In this document: positions 1 through 7,430 of the stretch, one piece after another | Layout: every line of letters starts with the position of its first letter | Numbering within the stretch: position 1 is the first letter of the stretch | Translations under genes and position numbers: made by a program | Notes under the pieces: generated by a model | The model's input: only the letters and a program-made list of their open reading frames with translations | What the model was told of the DNA's origin: nothing | The model's database searches: none | From: an uncultured Gemmatimonadaceae bacterium | GTDB taxonomy: Bacteria > Gemmatimonadota > Gemmatimonadetes > Gemmatimonadales > Gemmatimonadaceae | Length of the DNA stretch: 8,162 bases | Assembly (NCBI GenBank): GCA_955652265.1 | Contig: CATPBD010000198.1 | Location: forward strand, 1-8,162 | Reading direction: 5' to 3'

Positions 1-19
1 CCCTGACGGACGGGGGCAT
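1..19 (-). CDS. Possible start of a further downstream gene (partial, runs off the window)
   Basis: An ATG on the minus strand at 17-19 opens a frame reading M-P-P-S-V-R up to the window edge, 18 nt beyond the stop codon of the Minf_1886-family gene. The spacing fits the tight operon upstream. Only six codons are visible and there is no strong Shine-Dalgarno (a GAG lies just before the ATG). The product cannot be identified. The call rests mainly on operon spacing. Confidence 0.25.
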
Positions 20-37
20 TGCTCGGACGATTGGAGT

Positions 38-424
38 TTATGCCTGTTGCGCGCAGTTCCAGGGGTAGTCGCGCTCGAAGGCCCTGTCGAAGTCGAACAC
101 GTCCACGAACTCATCGCGGGTATCCTGCGGCTGGCTGAGCAGGAATCCCAACTCGACGAGGGTGAAGACGATGTCGCCGATGTCCGCCGTGGCGGAGATC
201 CCCCAATGCTCGAGAACCACCTTGGCCATCAAGCCGTACCGCTCGAGCGCCAGATCCCGACAAGCGTTCGCGAGCTCGATTCCCGTGATATGGCGCCGTG
301 CCCTGAGCTGCGCCTGACACATCTCGAGCGCGGAAAGGACGAACAGGTACGCCTGCTCGTCAAAGCGCGGCTCGCGGATGCGAATCCGGTCCATGATGCC
401 TTCGCGAAATGCCAGCTCTGCCAT
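38..424 (-). CDS. Minf_1886 family protein (conserved, function unknown)
   Basis: This 128-aa soluble protein has the look of the Minf_1886 family (TIGR04138), a group of short proteins described mainly from Verrucomicrobia and Planctomycetes. I recognise it from an N-terminal segment around AYLFVLSALE (residues 25-34), a central HITGIELANACRDLALERYG (45-64), then VLEHWGISATADIGDIVFTL (70-89) and the C-terminal DEFVDVFDFDRAF (104-116). Length is typical of the family. There is no signal peptide, membrane segment or metal-binding motif, and no biochemical role is established for the family. The ATG lies only 2 nt after the glyA stop and no good Shine-Dalgarno precedes it, so translation is probably coupled to glyA. 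The family match is from memory of the pattern and was not searched. Confidence 0.75.
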   Translation of the reverse strand: MAELAFREGIMDRIRIREPRFDEQAYLFVLSALEMCQAQLRARRHITGIELANACRDLALERYGLMAKVVLEHWGISATADIGDIVFTLVELGFLLSQPQDTRDEFVDVFDFDRAFERDYPWNCAQQA

Positions 425-426
425 TG

Positions 427-1743
427 CTACTTTTTGTCCGCCATTGAGGGGAAGGATTTGTAGAGAGGAAACCGATTCGTCAAGTCGAGTACTTCCTCTT
501 TGACTGACGACGCGACCCCAGGGTCACCAGAACTGGCGATCACCTTGTCGATGAGGTCCGCGATCTGCTGCATCTCCGGCTCCCTCATCCCGCGGGTCGT
601 GACCGCCGGAGTTCCGATGCGGATTCCACTCGTGACAAAGGGCGACTGCGTCTCCTTTGGGACGGTGTTCTTGTTCACCGTAATGCCCGCGGCGTCGAGT
701 GCCTTCTCGGCAACTTTACCGGTGACGTCCTTGTTCCGGAGATCGACGAGCATCAGGTGATTGTCCGTTCCGCCCGAGACGATGTTGAACCCGTGCTCGA
801 TCAGCGCGTTCGCCAGGGCCTGAGCGTTGCGGACGATCTGGCCGCAGTAGTCCTTGAACGAAGGATCGAGCGCTTCCTTGAACGCCACAGCCTTGGCGGC
901 GATGATGTGCTCGAGTGGGCCGCCCTGCGTGCCGGGGAACATCGCCTTGTCGATCGTCTTGGCGTGCTCTTCTTTGCAAAGGATCAGGCCGCCGCGAGGA
1001 CCGCGCAGAGTCTTGTGGGTTGTGCTCGTCACAGCATCAGCGTAAGGAATCGGCGAAGGATGGTAGCCAGTGGCCACCAGTCCCGCGAAGTGCGCCATGT
1101 CCACCACGAACTTCGCTCCGATCTCGCGCGCCACTTCGGCGAACGGCTCGAATTCGATGATGCGCGCGTACGCGCTCGCACCGGCGATGATCATCTTCGG
1201 CTTCTTGTCGCGCGCGATCTGCTGCATCTGCGCGTAGTCGATGCGTCCGTCTTCACCCACGCCGTAGTGGATGGCGTGGTAAAGAAGCCCCGAAAAATTC
1301 ACGGGTGAGCCGTGCGTCAGGTGTCCGCCCTGCGACAGATCCAGGCCGAGCACGATATCGCCCGGCTTGAGGAACCCGAGATACACGGCCGCGTTCGCCT
1401 GCGCGCCCGAGTGCGCCTGCACGTTGGCGTGATCAGCCGAGAAGAGCTGCTTAGCCCGATCGATCGCGCATTGTTCGACCATGTCGACGAACTCGCAACC
1501 GCCGTAGTACCGCTTTCCCGGGAGTCCCTCTGCGTACTTATTGGTGAGAGGAGTTCCCATCGCCTCCAACACGGCAGGCGATACGAAATTCTCGCTTGCA
1601 ATCAGCTCGAGCCCGCTCCGCTGCCTCTCGACCTCGAGATCGATGAAGCGCGCAATCTCCGGATCGCTCTGCGCGAGAGTGCCAGTCGGCATCGCGACCC
1701 TGGAGGACTTGGCTATTGTGGGAGCTGATTTCGTTTGGGGCAT
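427..1743 (-). CDS. glyA: Serine hydroxymethyltransferase (GlyA)
   Basis: Cytosolic PLP enzyme that interconverts serine plus tetrahydrofolate with glycine plus 5,10-methylene-tetrahydrofolate, the main entry to one-carbon metabolism. Diagnostic segments (438-aa numbering) are [12 protein letters not shown] (46-57), [15 protein letters not shown] (68-82), [12 protein letters not shown] (110-121), [10 protein letters not shown] (215-224), the PLP-lysine motif [13 protein letters not shown] with Lys244 (240-252), and [11 protein letters not shown] (269-279). The C-terminal [14 protein letters not shown] (372-385) is also intact. I chose the ATG at 1741-1743 because it overlaps the rpiB stop by one base (TGATG); a TTG directly before it is also in frame, and an internal ATG at 1690-1692 would remove an unusual Ser/Thr/Lys-rich N-terminal extension of about 17 residues. 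Placement after rpiB with one-base overlap indicates cotranscription and translational coupling. Confidence 0.97.
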   Translation of the reverse strand: MPQTKSAPTIAKSSRVAMPTGTLAQSDPEIARFIDLEVERQRSGLELIASENFVSPAVLEAMGTPLTNKYAEGLPGKRYYGGCEFVDMVEQCAIDRAKQLFSADHANVQAHSGAQANAAVYLGFLKPGDIVLGLDLSQGGHLTHGSPVNFSGLLYHAIHYGVGEDGRIDYAQMQQIARDKKPKMIIAGASAYARIIEFEPFAEVAREIGAKFVVDMAHFAGLVATGYHPSPIPYADAVTSTTHKTLRGPRGGLILCKEEHAKTIDKAMFPGTQGGPLEHIIAAKAVAFKEALDPSFKDYCGQIVRNAQALANALIEHGFNIVSGGTDNHLMLVDLRNKDVTGKVAEKALDAAGITVNKNTVPKETQSPFVTSGIRIGTPAVTTRGMREPEMQQIADLIDKVIASSGDPGVASSVKEEVLDLTNRFPLYKSFPSMADKK

Positions 1744-2189
1744 CAAATGTCCGTCGGCTCAATCTTGTTCACCCGCCGCTCGTGGCGGCCACCTTCGAAT
1801 TTAGCATCGAGCCAGGCTTTCATGGTTTCGACGGCCTGATCGTCCGTCATGAAGCGTGCGGGGAGCACGAGGATGTTCGAATCGTTGTGCTTGCGCGAGA
1901 GCTCGCCAATCACGGGCGCCCAGGCGAGCGCGGCGCGTACTCCTGGATACCTGTTCGCCACGATGTCCATGCCTACCCCGCTCCCGCAGAGGAGAATCCC
2001 GCGCTTTGCTTGTCCCTCGGAGACTTCCTTCGCGAGTGGGTGCGCGTAGTCGGGATAATCGTCCGGCTTGCTCGGATCCTTGGCGCCGATGTCGTCCGGT
2101 TGATATCCCATTTTCTTGAGCTCCGACACTAGCCGGTCTTTCATCTCGACGCCGGCGTGATCGGAGGCAATCGGAATCGTTTCACTCAT
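1743..2189 (-). CDS. rpiB: Ribose-5-phosphate isomerase B
   Basis: RpiB/LacAB-family isomerase that interconverts ribose 5-phosphate and ribulose 5-phosphate in the non-oxidative pentose phosphate pathway. At 148 aa it has the usual length. Conserved features are ASDHAG near the N terminus (residues 8-13), the catalytic-cysteine motif [11 protein letters not shown] (Cys68), SRKHNDSN with the ring-opening His101 (98-105), and the phosphate-binding GGRHERRV (133-140, Arg135 and Arg138/139). It ends with a short tail beyond this motif. The ATG overlaps the leucine dehydrogenase stop by one base (TGATG), and a GGAGG lies 4 nt upstream inside the preceding gene. Its own stop overlaps the glyA ATG the same way. 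LacA/LacB-type galactose-6-phosphate isomerases are related, but nothing here suggests a galactose context. Confidence 0.93.
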   Translation of the reverse strand: MSETIPIASDHAGVEMKDRLVSELKKMGYQPDDIGAKDPSKPDDYPDYAHPLAKEVSEGQAKRGILLCGSGVGMDIVANRYPGVRAALAWAPVIGELSRKHNDSNILVLPARFMTDDQAVETMKAWLDAKFEGGRHERRVNKIEPTDI

Positions 2190-3220
2190 CAGGCCTCCGC
2201 CAGACGCTGTTCGGCCAGGCGATCCGCCGCCTCATAGGTCGGAATGTGCTGCGACTCGGCGATGTCGAACACCTTGAGCACGGTATCGTAGATGTCGTCG
2301 GCCTTGTCGAGCGCGCGCTGCGCATCCCAGCCGGCGACCTCCCCATAGACGTTGATTACGCCGCCCGCGTTCGCGACGTAGTCGGGCGCGTAAAGAATTC
2401 CGCGCCGCTGAAGCTCGTCGCCGTGACGCTCCTCGAGGAGCTGATTGTTCGCGCCGCCAGCGACGATCTGCACCTTCAGCCTGGGGATCGTCGAATCGTT
2501 GATGATTCCGCCCAACGCGCACGGCGAGAATATGTCGGCATCGAGCGAATATATCACGTCGCCTTCGACGATCTTCGCGCCCGTCATCTTTGACACTCTG
2601 GCGGCCTTCGCGGAATCGATGTCGGATACGATGAGCTTCGCGCCAGCTTCGTGTAGCTCCTTGGCGAGATATGTCCCCACGCTACCGCATCCCTGAATGG
2701 TGACGGTTTTCCCCTCGAGGCTATCAGATCCCCACCTGCGATTGGCCGACGCCTGCACCGCCCGAAAAACACCGTGCGCGGTAACAGGAGAAGGATCTCC
2801 GGACTTTCCGGCGAGCCCCGCGACGTGGCTCGTCTCCATGTGCACGTAATCCATGTCCTTGGTGCTCGTGCCGACATCTTCAGCCGTAATGTAGCGGCCA
2901 CCGAGGCTCTCTACAAAACGACCGTGAGCACGGAAAATCCTCTCACGGTCCTTGGTCTTGTTGTCGCCGATGATTATGGACTTCCCGCCACCAAGATGAA
3001 GTCCCGCGACGGCGTTCTTGTAGGTCATTCCCCGCGAAAGTCGAAGCGCGTCCGTAATCGCCTCCTCGTCGCTGGCGTATTGCCAGAATCGAGTGCCCCC
3101 GAGCGCTGGCCCGAGTTTCGTGCTGTGCACCGCGAGAATCCCTCTGTATCCAACCGAGGGGTCGCTGCACACCACGACCTCTTCGTGTCCCATCTCAGCC
3201 AGCGTATCGAACCGCTTCAT
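2189..3220 (-). CDS. Leucine (branched-chain amino acid) dehydrogenase, Glu/Leu/Phe/Val dehydrogenase family
   Basis: NAD-dependent amino acid dehydrogenase that reversibly deaminates leucine, valine or isoleucine to the 2-keto acid and ammonium. The 343-aa protein matches the shorter leucine/valine/phenylalanine dehydrogenase branch rather than glutamate dehydrogenase. Visible motifs are LGPALGGTRFW (36-46), DALRLSRGMTYKNA with Lys68 (57-70), GLHLGGGK with catalytic Lys80 (73-80), GRYITAEDVGT with the catalytic Asp115 (108-118), GDPSPVTAHGV (141-151), and the nucleotide-binding GCGSVG (177-182) with an acidic residue at the end of the second strand (Asp200), as in NAD-specific members. FSPCALGGIIND (231-242), GANNQL (256-261) and YAPDYVANAGGVINVYGE (277-294) complete the family signature. 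Substrate preference (Leu, Val or Phe) cannot be settled by reading. No Shine-Dalgarno precedes the ATG; a small ORF ends with TAG directly before it. The position next to acyl-CoA enzymes suggests a role in branched-chain amino acid breakdown. Confidence 0.93.
   Translation of the reverse strand: MKRFDTLAEMGHEEVVVCSDPSVGYRGILAVHSTKLGPALGGTRFWQYASDEEAITDALRLSRGMTYKNAVAGLHLGGGKSIIIGDNKTKDRERIFRAHGRFVESLGGRYITAEDVGTSTKDMDYVHMETSHVAGLAGKSGDPSPVTAHGVFRAVQASANRRWGSDSLEGKTVTIQGCGSVGTYLAKELHEAGAKLIVSDIDSAKAARVSKMTGAKIVEGDVIYSLDADIFSPCALGGIINDSTIPRLKVQIVAGGANNQLLEERHGDELQRRGILYAPDYVANAGGVINVYGEVAGWDAQRALDKADDIYDTVLKVFDIAESQHIPTYEAADRLAEQRLAEA
2194..2198 (-). promoter_or_regulatory. Ribosome binding site of rpiB
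   Basis: A perfect GGAGG on the minus strand lies 4 nt before the rpiB ATG, within the last codons of leucine dehydrogenase. It supports the start that overlaps the upstream stop codon. Confidence 0.6.
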
Positions 3221-3292
3221 CTAGTTAATTGATAGTGGGTGATGTTTATCTCTTTCATCGCTGAACGCTTCGACCCGCGCGCGAAGCTTCAT
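3221..3292 (-). CDS. Possible 23-codon bridging or leader ORF
   Basis: The gap between acyl-CoA dehydrogenase and leucine dehydrogenase is fully occupied by an ORF of 23 codons plus stop. It starts at an ATG that overlaps the upstream stop by 4 nt (ATGA), and its TAG abuts the leucine dehydrogenase ATG (TAGATG). The peptide begins MKLRARVEAF and is charged (Arg, Lys, Glu, Asp, two His), with no membrane segment. Its second half is AT-rich compared with the neighbours. It could be a coupling ORF that delivers ribosomes to a gene lacking a Shine-Dalgarno, or a chance ORF in a spacer that really holds a promoter. No similarity to a known leader peptide was recognised. Confidence 0.3.
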   Translation of the reverse strand: MKLRARVEAFSDERDKHHPLSIN

Positions 3293-4452
3293 GATTGCCC
3301 GTAAAGCGCCCTTGCGTTCACGATTCTCTGGATCTCGGAAGTGCCCTCGTAAATTTCGGTGACTTTCGCGTCGCGGAACAGGCGCTCCACCGGATAATCC
3401 TTGACGTAGCCATATCCGCCGAAGATCTGCACCGCTTGCGTCGTCACCCACATCGCGGTCTCGCTCGCCATCAGCTTCGCCATCGAGCTGAACTGACGCA
3501 CGCTCTGCCCCCGATCCTTGGCGGCGGCGGCTGCGTGCAGCAGCGCGCGCGAAGCCGAGACGCGCATCGCCATGTCGGCGAGCTTGAACTGGATCGCCTC
3601 GAATTCCTTGATCGCCTTGCCGAATTGCTTGCGCTCTCCAGCGTACGTGACCGAGTGCTCGAGTGCTGCACGCGCAATCCCGATCGCCTGTGCGGCGATG
3701 CCAAGCCGTCCGTTGTCGAGAGACTGCATTGCGTAGATGAAACCCTGCGTCTCATCGCCGAGCAGATTCTCCGCCGGCACGCGCATGTTGTCGAAGTTGA
3801 GCTGCACCGTTGGCGACGCGCGGAGACCGAGCTTGTCTTCTTTCTTGCCGACCTTGAATCCCGGCAGATCCGGAGTAATGATGAACGCGCCGATTCCCCG
3901 CCCTCCGCGTCGTGCCCCGCTCGTATCCGTGCGGGCCATCGTGAGGATCACTCCGGCGTTGTTGCCGTTGGTGACCCATGCCTTGGTTCCGTTGAGAACC
4001 CAGTGATCACCGTGTTTGACAGCCTGGGTGCTGAGCGCCGAAGCATCCGACCCGGCCTCGGGCTCTGAAAGCGCGAAGGCGCCCAGTGTCTCACCGCGCG
4101 CCATTGGTTTCAGGAATCGATTTTTCTGGGCTTCGCTTCCGTAACGAAGAATCATCTGCGTCGGTAGCGAGTTGTGAACGCTCATAAGCACGGCAACCGA
4201 GGCGTCGGCCGCGGCGATTTCCTCTAGCGCGATCAGGTACGTGCCGGTGTCCGTCCCCAATCCATCGTACTGCTCAGGCAGCATCATCCCGAGGAATCCG
4301 AGCTCACCCAGCTTTTTCACCAGCGAGGGCTCGAAGTACGCGCGCTGGTCCCAGTCCGCTGCATACGGTGTGATCTCTGCGTGGGCGAACTCGCGTGCGA
4401 GCTTCTGAACTTCCGTTTGTTCTTCGGTGAGCGGGTGGAGGGCCCAGGACAC
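3289..4452 (-). CDS. Acyl-CoA dehydrogenase (short-chain/butyryl-CoA type)
   Basis: FAD-dependent enzyme that oxidises an acyl-CoA to the trans-2-enoyl-CoA and passes electrons to electron-transfer flavoprotein. The 387-aa protein has the full acyl-CoA dehydrogenase layout: helical N-terminal domain (about 1-125), the middle beta domain with LSEPEAGSDA (128-137) and VLNGTKAWVTNG (152-163), and the C-terminal helical domain with ERKQFGK (273-279), QIFGGYGY (342-349) and the catalytic-base motif IYEGTSEIQR, in which Glu369 sits where short- and medium-chain enzymes have it. This argues against isovaleryl-CoA or long-chain types, though exact chain length is unproven. An Arg/Gly-rich stretch (about 179-187) interrupts the middle domain. 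The start is GTG, 8 nt after the 3-hydroxybutyryl-CoA dehydrogenase stop, with no clear Shine-Dalgarno. No ETF genes are in the window. Confidence 0.93.
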   Translation of the reverse strand: MSWALHPLTEEQTEVQKLAREFAHAEITPYAADWDQRAYFEPSLVKKLGELGFLGMMLPEQYDGLGTDTGTYLIALEEIAAADASVAVLMSVHNSLPTQMILRYGSEAQKNRFLKPMARGETLGAFALSEPEAGSDASALSTQAVKHGDHWVLNGTKAWVTNGNNAGVILTMARTDTSGARRGGRGIGAFIITPDLPGFKVGKKEDKLGLRASPTVQLNFDNMRVPAENLLGDETQGFIYAMQSLDNGRLGIAAQAIGIARAALEHSVTYAGERKQFGKAIKEFEAIQFKLADMAMRVSASRALLHAAAAAKDRGQSVRQFSSMAKLMASETAMWVTTQAVQIFGGYGYVKDYPVERLFRDAKVTEIYEGTSEIQRIVNARALYGQS

Positions 4453-4460
4453 TTTGGCGC

Positions 4461-5312
4461 TTACTTATTATAGGTATAGAAGCCCCGGCCGGACTTCCTG
4501 CCGAGCCAGCCCGCGGCGACGTACTTCTTGAGCAGTGGACAAGGCCTGTATTTCGGATCGCCGAGCCCGTCGCGCAGCACCTCGAGGATGGCGACGCACG
4601 TATCGAGTCCGATCAGATCTGCCAGCGCAAGCGGTCCCATCGGATGATTCATACCGAGCGTCATCACCTGATCGATGGCATCGGGCTCACCCACTCCTTC
4701 CATCAGGCAGTAGACAGCCTCGTTGATCATCGGCATCAACACCCGGTTGGAGACGAAGCCCGGAAAATCGTTCACTTCGACGGGAGTCTTGCCGAGCCGC
4801 AGGCTCAGGTCGGTAACGTATTCTGTCGTAGCGTCTGAAGTGGCGAGCCCACGAATGATCTCGACGAGCTTCATCACCGGGACGGGATTCATGAAGTGCA
4901 TGCCGACCACCTTGTCGGGGCGCGACGTGCGTCGCCCGATCTCCGTGATCGAGATGGAGCTAGTGTTGCTGGCGAGAATGGCTTCCGGCTTCGCGATGCG
5001 GTCGAGGTCGGTGAAGATGCGGAATTTGAGGCCGCTGTCCTCGCTCGCCGCTTCGATGATGAGCGATGCGTCAGCGGCACGATCGAGATCCATGCTGAGA
5101 TCGATGCGCGACAGAATCTCCACCTGTTCCTCGCCGCGAATCGTTCCCTTTTTTACCTGTCGCTCGATGTTCTTAGCGATGGTGGCGCGCCCCTTGTCCA
5201 GCGCGTCTTGAGTGACATCGATCATCACGACCTCGAATCCGGATTGCGCGAAGACGTGCGCAATGCCGTTTCCCATTTGTCCGGCCCCGACAACCGCGAT
5301 GCGGTCGGTCAT
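4461..5312 (-). CDS. hbd: 3-hydroxybutyryl-CoA (3-hydroxyacyl-CoA) dehydrogenase
   Basis: NAD(P)-dependent dehydrogenase that interconverts 3-hydroxyacyl-CoA and 3-ketoacyl-CoA, as in butyrate/crotonyl metabolism or beta-oxidation. The 283-aa protein is the stand-alone form without a crotonase domain. The N-terminal Rossmann fold shows [12 protein letters not shown] (7-18) and an acidic Asp32 after the second strand, which favours NAD. Then come SNTSSISIT (115-123), the catalytic His139 in [15 protein letters not shown] with Glu151 following, and [19 protein letters not shown], the hinge into the helical C-terminal domain. The ATG at 5310-5312 is chosen because it overlaps the upstream protease stop by 4 nt (ATGA), has GGAG at 5321-5324 with 8-nt spacing, and begins directly at the fold. 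A longer in-frame start at 5408 would add 32 Arg-rich residues read from inside the protease gene and is unlikely. Confidence 0.93.
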   Translation of the reverse strand: MTDRIAVVGAGQMGNGIAHVFAQSGFEVVMIDVTQDALDKGRATIAKNIERQVKKGTIRGEEQVEILSRIDLSMDLDRAADASLIIEAASEDSGLKFRIFTDLDRIAKPEAILASNTSSISITEIGRRTSRPDKVVGMHFMNPVPVMKLVEIIRGLATSDATTEYVTDLSLRLGKTPVEVNDFPGFVSNRVLMPMINEAVYCLMEGVGEPDAIDQVMTLGMNHPMGPLALADLIGLDTCVAILEVLRDGLGDPKYRPCPLLKKYVAAGWLGRKSGRGFYTYNK

Positions 5313-6208
5313 GCTTTCCACTCCATGCGGCGCAGGTGGCGCCCGTACAAGTAAAAGAGAACAACGAACATTGCCGCCACGGCGGCGAGTCCGCCCTCGG
5401 GTCCCCACGGCCCACCGGTGAGCCAGTCGGGACCGGAATCTACGACACGATAGTCGGGGTCATGCGACGGAATTCCGCTCACCGCGATATGGAGCGCGCC
5501 CGACATCACCCAGTTCCAGGCGAAGTGGGCGGCTCCCACGGCGTAAAGACTTCGCGTTACCAGGAGTATCGCCCCGAGGAAAAACCCGGCGACAACCACC
5601 GCGAGAATGGATTCGGAGTCGGCGCCGGGGTTCAGGACGTGCAGCAGGCCGAACACGATGCTGGTGACGATGAGCGCCATCCTCCATCCCGCCGCGCGTC
5701 TCAGTACGGCAAAGACGTAGCCACGAATGAAAAGCTCCTCGAAGAAGGCTGCCGGGAGCAGAAGGATCGTCGAGTGGCCGGCCTCGCCCCACCAGTTTCC
5801 CGGCGCGGTGGGGTCGATGCGCAGCATGTGCGTCGCAATGAGAAGCAGGCTCGTCGTGCCGATCGTGAGTCCGCCGAGCGCCGCGCCTTTGATGAGGAGG
5901 GGCGGTGACGCGGCGTCGCGGTCGAGCCCGACCTCGCGCCACGACAGCTTGTCGACTCGTCGGAGCATGATCCATGTGGATACGATCACGCTTGCGAGAC
6001 TAATCCATTGGAACGGGACGTCCCGCGGATCCGCTGCTCTCGCTCCGAGTGTAGTGTCGGCGAGTGTTTGGAGGAGGAAGAGACTGGCGATGCAGATCGT
6101 GTAAAACGCTGCGATCCGCCAGACTGCACCGACGAACCGCTTCGCCCTTGGCGGCAGCGATGCAAACGATCTCCGCTGCTTCGCTGCGAAAGAGGGCTGG
6201 GCGGTCAA
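5309..6208 (-). CDS. CPBP family intramembrane metalloprotease
   Basis: Polytopic membrane protein of the CPBP (CAAX protease/bacteriocin-processing, Abi) family. All three family motifs are present: [12 protein letters not shown] with Glu157, Glu158 and Arg162, then FGLLH with His190, then HFAWN with His228 and Asn232. These residues form the metal and catalytic site in this family. Hydrophobic segments are seen at about 28-50, 67-83, 104-128, 146-157, 175-193, 199-218 and 272-288. The N-terminal 25 residues are Arg/Lys-rich and probably cytoplasmic. At 299 aa it is of ordinary size. The start is TTG, 6 nt after the thiolase stop; no good ATG exists before residue 80, so it is accepted. The substrate is unknown. 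Its place between two acyl-CoA enzymes is not explained by known CPBP roles. Confidence 0.88.
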   Translation of the reverse strand: MTAQPSFAAKQRRSFASLPPRAKRFVGAVWRIAAFYTICIASLFLLQTLADTTLGARAADPRDVPFQWISLASVIVSTWIMLRRVDKLSWREVGLDRDAASPPLLIKGAALGGLTIGTTSLLLIATHMLRIDPTAPGNWWGEAGHSTILLLPAAFFEELFIRGYVFAVLRRAAGWRMALIVTSIVFGLLHVLNPGADSESILAVVVAGFFLGAILLVTRSLYAVGAAHFAWNWVMSGALHIAVSGIPSHDPDYRVVDSGPDWLTGGPWGPEGGLAAVAAMFVVLFYLYGRHLRRMEWKA

Positions 6209-6214
6209 TCCAGG

Positions 6215-7426
6215 CTAGTTCGCGCGCTCGACGCTGAGCGCGACCGCGTCGCCTCCGCCGAGGCAGAGCGTCGCGAGACCTGTTTTCGCGCCGCGATCCT
6301 TCATCGCATAGAGCAAAGTCGTCAACACGCGCGCGCCACTTGCGCCGATCGGGTGTCCGAGAGCGATAGCGCCCCCGTTGACGTTGACCCGCTTCCAGTC
6401 CCAGCCGAGCGCGTCCCCATCTGCCAGCGCCTGAGAGGCGAAGGCTTCGTTGGCTTCGATCAGCTCGAAGTCCTCGATCTTCTTTCCCGTCTTCGCCATG
6501 AGATTCCGGACCGCCTTGATCGGTGCAAAGAACAGATCTTCGGGAGCCGTCGCGCCCGTAGCGTAGCCCGTGATCCGTCCCAGTATCTCGAGGTTGTGGT
6601 CGTTGGCGTACTGTTCGGACACGACCACGAGCGCGGCCGCGCCATCGTTCAAGCTCGACGAGTTGCCGGCGGTGACGCTCAGATTTTCGTTCTGACCATT
6701 CTTGCCGGGGAATGCCGGGCGGAGTTTGGCCAGAGTCTCGGGAGTCGTGTCCTTGCGAGGTCCTTCGTCGGTCTCGACGATGGTCGCTCCTTTCTTGCCC
6801 GGAATCTCCACCCGCGCGATCTCGCTCTTGAACTTGCCCGACTCGATTGCGGAAATCGCCTTCCGGTGCGATGCAGCAGCAAACTCGTCCTGCTCTTTGC
6901 GTGTCACGTCCGCCTTCCTCGCAGTGTATTCGGCGTGACTCCCCATGTGGACGTCACAAGACGCGCACCAGAGGCCGTCCTTGATCATGCCGTCGACCAT
7001 TTTCTGGTCGGCGAGCTTGACGCCGTTGCGCATCCCGTAGACGTAGTAGGGGGCGTTGGACATCGACTCCTGTCCGCCAGCAACGATTACCTGTGCGTCG
7101 CCTGCCTTGATCGCTTGTGAAGCGAGCATCACGGCCTTGAGTCCGGAGCCACACACCTTGTTGACAGTGACGGCGGACACTGTCGCCGGAAGTCCGGCCT
7201 TTAGTGCCGCCTGGCGCGCCGGCGCCTGCCCGGTGCCCCCTTGGATGACGTGGCCCATGATGACTTCGTTCACATCTTCGGCAGGAACCTTGGACCGCTT
7301 GAGCGCTTCGCGGATCGCGATTGCGCCTAGCTCCGGTGCGCTGAGCGAGGATAGCGCACCGAGGAATTTTCCGATCGGAGTTCGCGCTGCGCCGACGATG
7401 ACTGGGATGCGGGATTTATCGAGCAT
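6215..7426 (-). CDS. Acetyl-CoA C-acetyltransferase (thiolase II family)
   Basis: Condenses two acetyl-CoA to acetoacetyl-CoA, or cleaves 3-ketoacyl-CoA in the reverse direction. The 403-aa length fits thiolases. The nucleophile Cys92 lies in [11 protein letters not shown] (89-99), followed by [12 protein letters not shown] (116-127), the NEAFA motif (326-330), [16 protein letters not shown] with catalytic His358 (351-366), and the second cysteine Cys388 in [10 protein letters not shown] (388-397). The last motif departs from the common C-x-GGG-x-G-x-A form, with Asp-Ala where Met/Gln-Gly is usual. HMG near 160 agrees with the short-chain acetyl-CoA acetyltransferase group, so this assignment is favoured over long-chain FadA, but substrate range is inferred. 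It is the first gene of the minus-strand cluster. The ATG is preceded by a 52-nt divergent region containing a dyad; no strong Shine-Dalgarno is seen. Confidence 0.94.
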   Translation of the reverse strand: MLDKSRIPVIVGAARTPIGKFLGALSSLSAPELGAIAIREALKRSKVPAEDVNEVIMGHVIQGGTGQAPARQAALKAGLPATVSAVTVNKVCGSGLKAVMLASQAIKAGDAQVIVAGGQESMSNAPYYVYGMRNGVKLADQKMVDGMIKDGLWCASCDVHMGSHAEYTARKADVTRKEQDEFAAASHRKAISAIESGKFKSEIARVEIPGKKGATIVETDEGPRKDTTPETLAKLRPAFPGKNGQNENLSVTAGNSSSLNDGAAALVVVSEQYANDHNLEILGRITGYATGATAPEDLFFAPIKAVRNLMAKTGKKIEDFELIEANEAFASQALADGDALGWDWKRVNVNGGAIALGHPIGASGARVLTTLLYAMKDRGAKTGLATLCLGGGDAVALSVERAN

Positions 7427-7430
7427 GATT

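Noticed and set aside
47..463. 138-codon plus-strand frame over the Minf_1886-family gene
   Set aside because: The minus-strand frame has the conserved family pattern and operon spacing; the plus-strand product has no recognisable feature.
3295..4068. 257-codon open frame on the plus strand, antisense to acyl-CoA dehydrogenase
   Set aside because: Composition is typical of an antisense shadow (many His, Arg, Leu), it has no recognisable domain, and the minus-strand gene is unambiguous.
4467..4472. Perfect TATAAT on the minus strand just before acyl-CoA dehydrogenase
   Set aside because: It falls on the Tyr-Asn codons at the end of 3-hydroxybutyryl-CoA dehydrogenase, has no -35 partner at suitable spacing, and the genes are only 8 nt apart, so it is probably coincidental.
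5313..5408. 32-residue N-terminal extension of 3-hydroxybutyryl-CoA dehydrogenase
   Set aside because: It is Arg-rich sequence read out of frame from inside the protease gene. The ATG at 5310-5312 has a GGAG, overlaps the upstream stop, and starts right at the Rossmann fold.
6008..7120. 370-codon open frame on the plus strand, antisense to the thiolase and protease
   Set aside because: It runs across two genes with intact catalytic motifs on the other strand, its product is Arg/Asp/Val-rich and matches nothing I know, and long antisense frames are common in GC-rich genes.
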